Shown here piece after piece: positions 8,589 through 11,608 of a stretch of 11,608 nucleotides of DNA (position 1 is its first letter; every line of letters begins with the position of its first letter). The stretch is from Bondarzewia mesenterica (Eukaryota; Basidiomycota; Agaricomycetes; Russulales; Bondarzewiaceae). The stretch is taken from contig SGPL01000799.1 in the NCBI GenBank assembly GCA_004802705.1, positions 1-11,608 of the forward strand, given 5' to 3'. Under the pieces are notes generated by a model, which worked only from the letters and a program-made list of their open reading frames with translations, did no database searches and had not been told where the DNA came from. Position numbers and translations under genes: made by a program.

Positions 8589-9379
8589 TTTTAAATTTAG
8601 CCTTGTATACATTCTATTTAATTATGTTACTATTAGATTTCTTTCATTATCATTTGCTCTCATCCACTCATTCTTATTCTTATCTGTTTCACTATGTTAT
8701 AGTCTTTGTACTTTAATATACCCCTCCTTCACTCTAAAAATATCAATTAGTGATACTCTGATATGTAATCTATAGTCCTGTGAACTAATAATTAAATAAA
8801 ATTATGATAAAAAGAATATATCAGTATACACCCACACATGAGATAAACTTAGTGAATTATAGCTGTTGCTGTAGGCACACATGCTAATGTGCTACTTGTC
8901 CTATTAATGAGTTATACTTTGAATATATTTTAAGGACAGGCTCATCTTTTCAAGTTTCTGAATGATAAAATATTAGTAAAATTATAAGATGAGTATATTA
9001 AAACTTAACAGATTTTGTTGCAGTACTAAAACTGTTTTAAATGACTAAAAATTCTGACTTAGTTATTTTTAGATAGTTTTTCATGTATTTATGAGCAAAT
9101 AAGTTCTTATATAATAAGTATTTAATAGTAATATAGGTATGAAGAAATAAAAGTATTCACTGAGTAGTATTATTGCTCCTTGATTATGTTTTAATTGGCT
9201 ACTTAGCACCATAGCTGCCTTCACATCTATCTATTGTATTGATATAGCAGTTAGATTGCTAAGCATTAACAGTGCTCTTTTTACTAATTTGAGGGATAAA
9301 AAAAAGTAAACAGTGCTGAGCAGATTATAAAAGTAATTTTTGGTATATTATAAGGGGTTTGATTTAAGAAAAGCAAATA
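8589..9379. other. AT-rich stretch without recognisable gene
   Basis: I see no supported gene or repeat. The plus strand at about 8650-8740 is pyrimidine-rich (many CATT, CTTA and CTCC). Just before 9380 the frame of the next feature already contains few stops (from about 9307), so that relic may begin upstream of its ATG. Confidence 0.4.
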
Positions 9380-9901
9380 ATGCACTCACTTTTCTTAAAA
9401 TCCTTTGGCTTCTCAATAGTAGCAAGGTTCTTGAGAGCTATTATAAATGAGTCTCTGAATATACTGTCTTTAGAGTAGATTGAAAAGATAGAACTGATTA
9501 AAAAGAAAAGTATTTACAATGGATTAACTAATGCTGCTATCCTTATGAGGCCATGGCTCTTTAAAAGCAGCTTTACACTTTATATTGTTAACTCAAAACT
9601 TATTAATGTTTTATCAATCATGTTTAGTTAAATGTGCACTTCTTGATTTATAAGTAAAGTAGATTATATTGTAATTATTATCGTATGCAATGTCATTGTG
9701 CTCATAATAAGTTGTGGTATAAGAGATAGAATTATTGCTGGATCAGAAATTCTTGCTGTAATATTTATTATATTAAGTTGCATTATGATATTATACACTA
9801 TTTTTGCTAAAATAGACAACAAAAGTGAATCTTACTTATTAGTTAGATATAAAGAGCAGCTCATTACAATGATGAGCTCTAGTTTTGAATTAAGCTTTTA
9901 A
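9380..9901 (+). pseudogene. Relic ORF of unknown function, three in-frame stops
   Basis: A plus-strand frame begins with ATG at 9380 and ends with TAA after codon 173 (TAA 9899-9901). It holds only three internal stops, TAG 9476-9478, TAA 9629-9631 and TGA 9644-9646, where about 14 would be expected in DNA this AT-rich. All three can come from CAG, CAA and CGA or TGG by one or two transitions. The peptide opens MHSLFLKSFGFS, has a charged middle (IEKIELIKKKS), then NGLTNAAILMRPWLFKSS. Two hydrophobic stretches follow (about codons 94-112 and 116-135), which could be membrane segments or simply an effect of T-rich codons, and the C-terminus is charged and polar (KIDNKSESYLLVRYKEQL). I do not recognise the family. 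The last 67 codons (9698-9898) are uninterrupted. Confidence 0.5.
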
Positions 9902-10076
9902 AACTTGATGAAATGAGGATTTATATATATAGGTTGAATGTGGTGCTTTGCTAAAAGATAAGATGTTAATGTTAAAATTGTTTTCTTTTAAAATTCCTGC
10001 TTAATACATTGATTTTTGCTTAATATGTTGTTCTTATGTAAAGAGAGATAATTATTAATAATAATTTTATTTATTT

Positions 10077-10376
10077 CTAATTTAAAAAGCATAGATAGAG
10101 TATAAAAAGCACTATCTCATCTCAGTATAGCAGTATGAGCATATAATATTAGATGCCTTTGTCCACATTCTTAATGCAATGGCTATTTATATCTAGATAA
10201 TAAAATATTGTGTGCATATGCTCCTTCACCTTCTATGCCTTTGTACTAGTGATGATTTGCCTTGATGCTAGCTCAACAAATCACATACTAATATTCTTGT
10301 AATTCTTTTTATCAAAAGTATTATCATTATTACTGACATCCTCAATTTAATCTGTTTCAATCCTCATCATGCTCTT
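10077..10376 (-). pseudogene. Possible decayed coding fragment
   Basis: A minus-strand frame of 100 codons from 10376 to a TAG at 10079-10077 carries five internal stops, slightly fewer than the eight or so expected by chance. Its stop-free pieces look protein-like (for example FVELASRQIITSTKA and HTIFYYLDINSHCIKNVDKG). A second minus frame also gives a plausible peptide over the same bases, so the reading is uncertain. No family is recognised. Confidence 0.2.
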
Positions 10377-10379
10377 GTT

Positions 10380-11608
10380 ATTTATTATCAACATATCATT
10401 TCTAATTATTATATTTTTAAAAGTAAATTCTTAAATAGTCAAATCTCTTGAGTAATAGATCTAGATTTACAGCTGAAGGTAAAACTAAAGATGTGCTAGA
10501 TAAAGACACTAAATAAAGGAGAGGTGTCTTAATATACTATATTAGTATATTTGAACAGTTTTTTATTAGTAATTATTAGAAGTATTACAAGAGAGTTCCA
10601 ATTTTAACTTTTATGTAAATATATGTATGATGAAGGTATATATATGCATGATTGCTACTTTGAATAAGCATGCCATGTATAACTTCAGATAAAAATAAAG
10701 AGAGTTATTATATATAAAATGATAAAAGATTGTTAAATTAACAAGTGAATATATAAGCAGATATAATAAAATAATAGATCATATTAATAAAATTTTAAGA
10801 AAAATTAACTCTAAGTATACATCTAAATATGCCATAAAAATATTCATAACTTACTGAGAAATGAGGTGATAGTTGAGTCAATAAAAATATAAAAGCCTTC
10901 AAACAGATCACCCAAAGTTATAATTGAAGGATTATAGATAATTTTTTTAGTTATTTGATAAAATATTTAATTGATATCTTACTATTATAAAGTAAGAGGG
11001 AGGCCATCTGAGGGTGAAAAAGTCATTAAATCTCATTTTAATTTAAGCATTTTAAGTATAATTGATGCTCTCTAATAGCACTTGTTAAAAAATTATATTA
11101 AGTAATTAATTTATTAACTTTATAATAATAAAAAGCTATTTACTATATGTCATTATGTGATATAATCAACAATAATATTTTTTATCTCAAGTGTTAAGTG
11201 TTGAATATTATATAGTTATATTTATTTTTATTGAATCTTTCTATCACGTATTGTTTCTTTGTCTGAAGTTTAAAGGGGCCATTATGTACTATATTAATCT
11301 AATAGACTTAGTTTTAATTTTAATTTTAATCTTAGTTCTATTTATATTATATTTTTTAACTATATATATATAGACATACAATGTAAATATAGCTTTTAGT
11401 ATAAACAAGACGTGAACAATATATTATCTGTACTGCTACATTTTTTGTTAGCTTTCAACTTCTTATAAATGTGATATCAATACTGCTCATTCATCCTTCA
11501 GTATTGACACATTGCCAATATTTTAATATTTGCTCCTTATATCTGATATTTCCCTTTCTATTTTTTTATAACATCAACCTGTAGCTATTCAGTTAGTTTG
11601 ACTATATC
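10380..11608. other. AT-rich stretch without recognisable gene
   Basis: No supported gene. A 60-codon plus-strand open frame at 11191-11373 contains the low-complexity run TTTTAATTTTAATTTTAATC near 11311 and gives an I/L/F-rich peptide, so it is most likely chance. TATA-type simple sequence occurs near 10621-10650 and 11361-11370. Confidence 0.45.

Larger units (their letters stand above)
3110..11608. other. AT-rich, CpG-depleted block with RIP-like mutation
   Basis: From about 3.1-3.4 kb to the window end the sequence is strongly AT-rich. By eye I find only about ten CpG sites after 3400 (for example near 3613-3630, 3834, 5502, 6609, 8247, 9683, 11247 and 11411), where well over a hundred would be expected from base content. 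The left 3.1 kb has CpG throughout. The recognisable transposase inside the block has lost codons by C-to-T and G-to-A changes, including CAA to TAA, TGG to TAG and CCN to TCN, so the mutation was not limited to CpG. This fits RIP or a related process acting on repeated DNA in fungi. Simple deamination of methylated CpG would not by itself give the CAA and TGG changes. Confidence 0.85.

Noticed and set aside
11191..11373. 60-codon hydrophobic plus-strand open frame
   Set aside because: Built on a TTTTAA-type low-complexity run; the hydrophobic peptide follows from T-rich DNA.
3110..11608. Mitochondrial origin of the AT-rich block
   Set aside because: It contains a RIP-like-mutated nuclear-type transposase and no mitochondrial genes, rRNA or tRNA that I can see, and it is continuous with ordinary-composition DNA.

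Overview
The window looks like a transposon-rich, gene-poor stretch of a filamentous fungal genome, probably from the Dikarya. The best evidence is a degraded DDE transposase of the fungal Tc1/mariner (IS630-like) type. Around it lies about 8 kb of AT-rich, almost CpG-free sequence whose changes look like repeat-directed C-to-T hypermutation (RIP or a RIP-like process). I see no intact gene, rRNA, tRNA or CRISPR array. The exact species cannot be read from the sequence.

Region 1-3100 has ordinary base composition and keeps its CpG sites. It holds a 785-bp giant inverted repeat at the left edge (1-785), a degenerate tandem array with units of about 30 bp (about 800-1060), about 800 bp without recognisable content (three ambiguous bases), a purine-rich tract (about 1880-2320) that alone can explain a long minus-strand open frame, and a minus-strand degenerate protein-coding region (3098-2323) with four in-frame stops, two of which fall in a possible intron.

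From about 3.1-3.4 kb to the end, the sequence turns AT-rich and CpG nearly disappears (about ten sites by eye in more than 8 kb). The plus-strand transposase relic lies at about 3429-4202. Beyond it are a long minus-strand region with protein-like open stretches of unknown identity (about 6720-4262), an inverted-repeat pair about 0.8 kb apart (7465-7496 and 8252-8283), several hairpins and one fold-back near 8.5 kb, a plus-strand relic ORF (9380-9901) with only three stops in 174 codons, and a weaker minus-strand candidate (10376-10077).

Nothing here works as an operon or a living pathway. The picture is one of mobile and repeated DNA decaying in a mutated heterochromatin-like block next to a less-mutated block. 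The most unusual single feature is the giant hairpin: the outer 228 bp of its arms are identical, while the inner part has diverged almost only by transitions.
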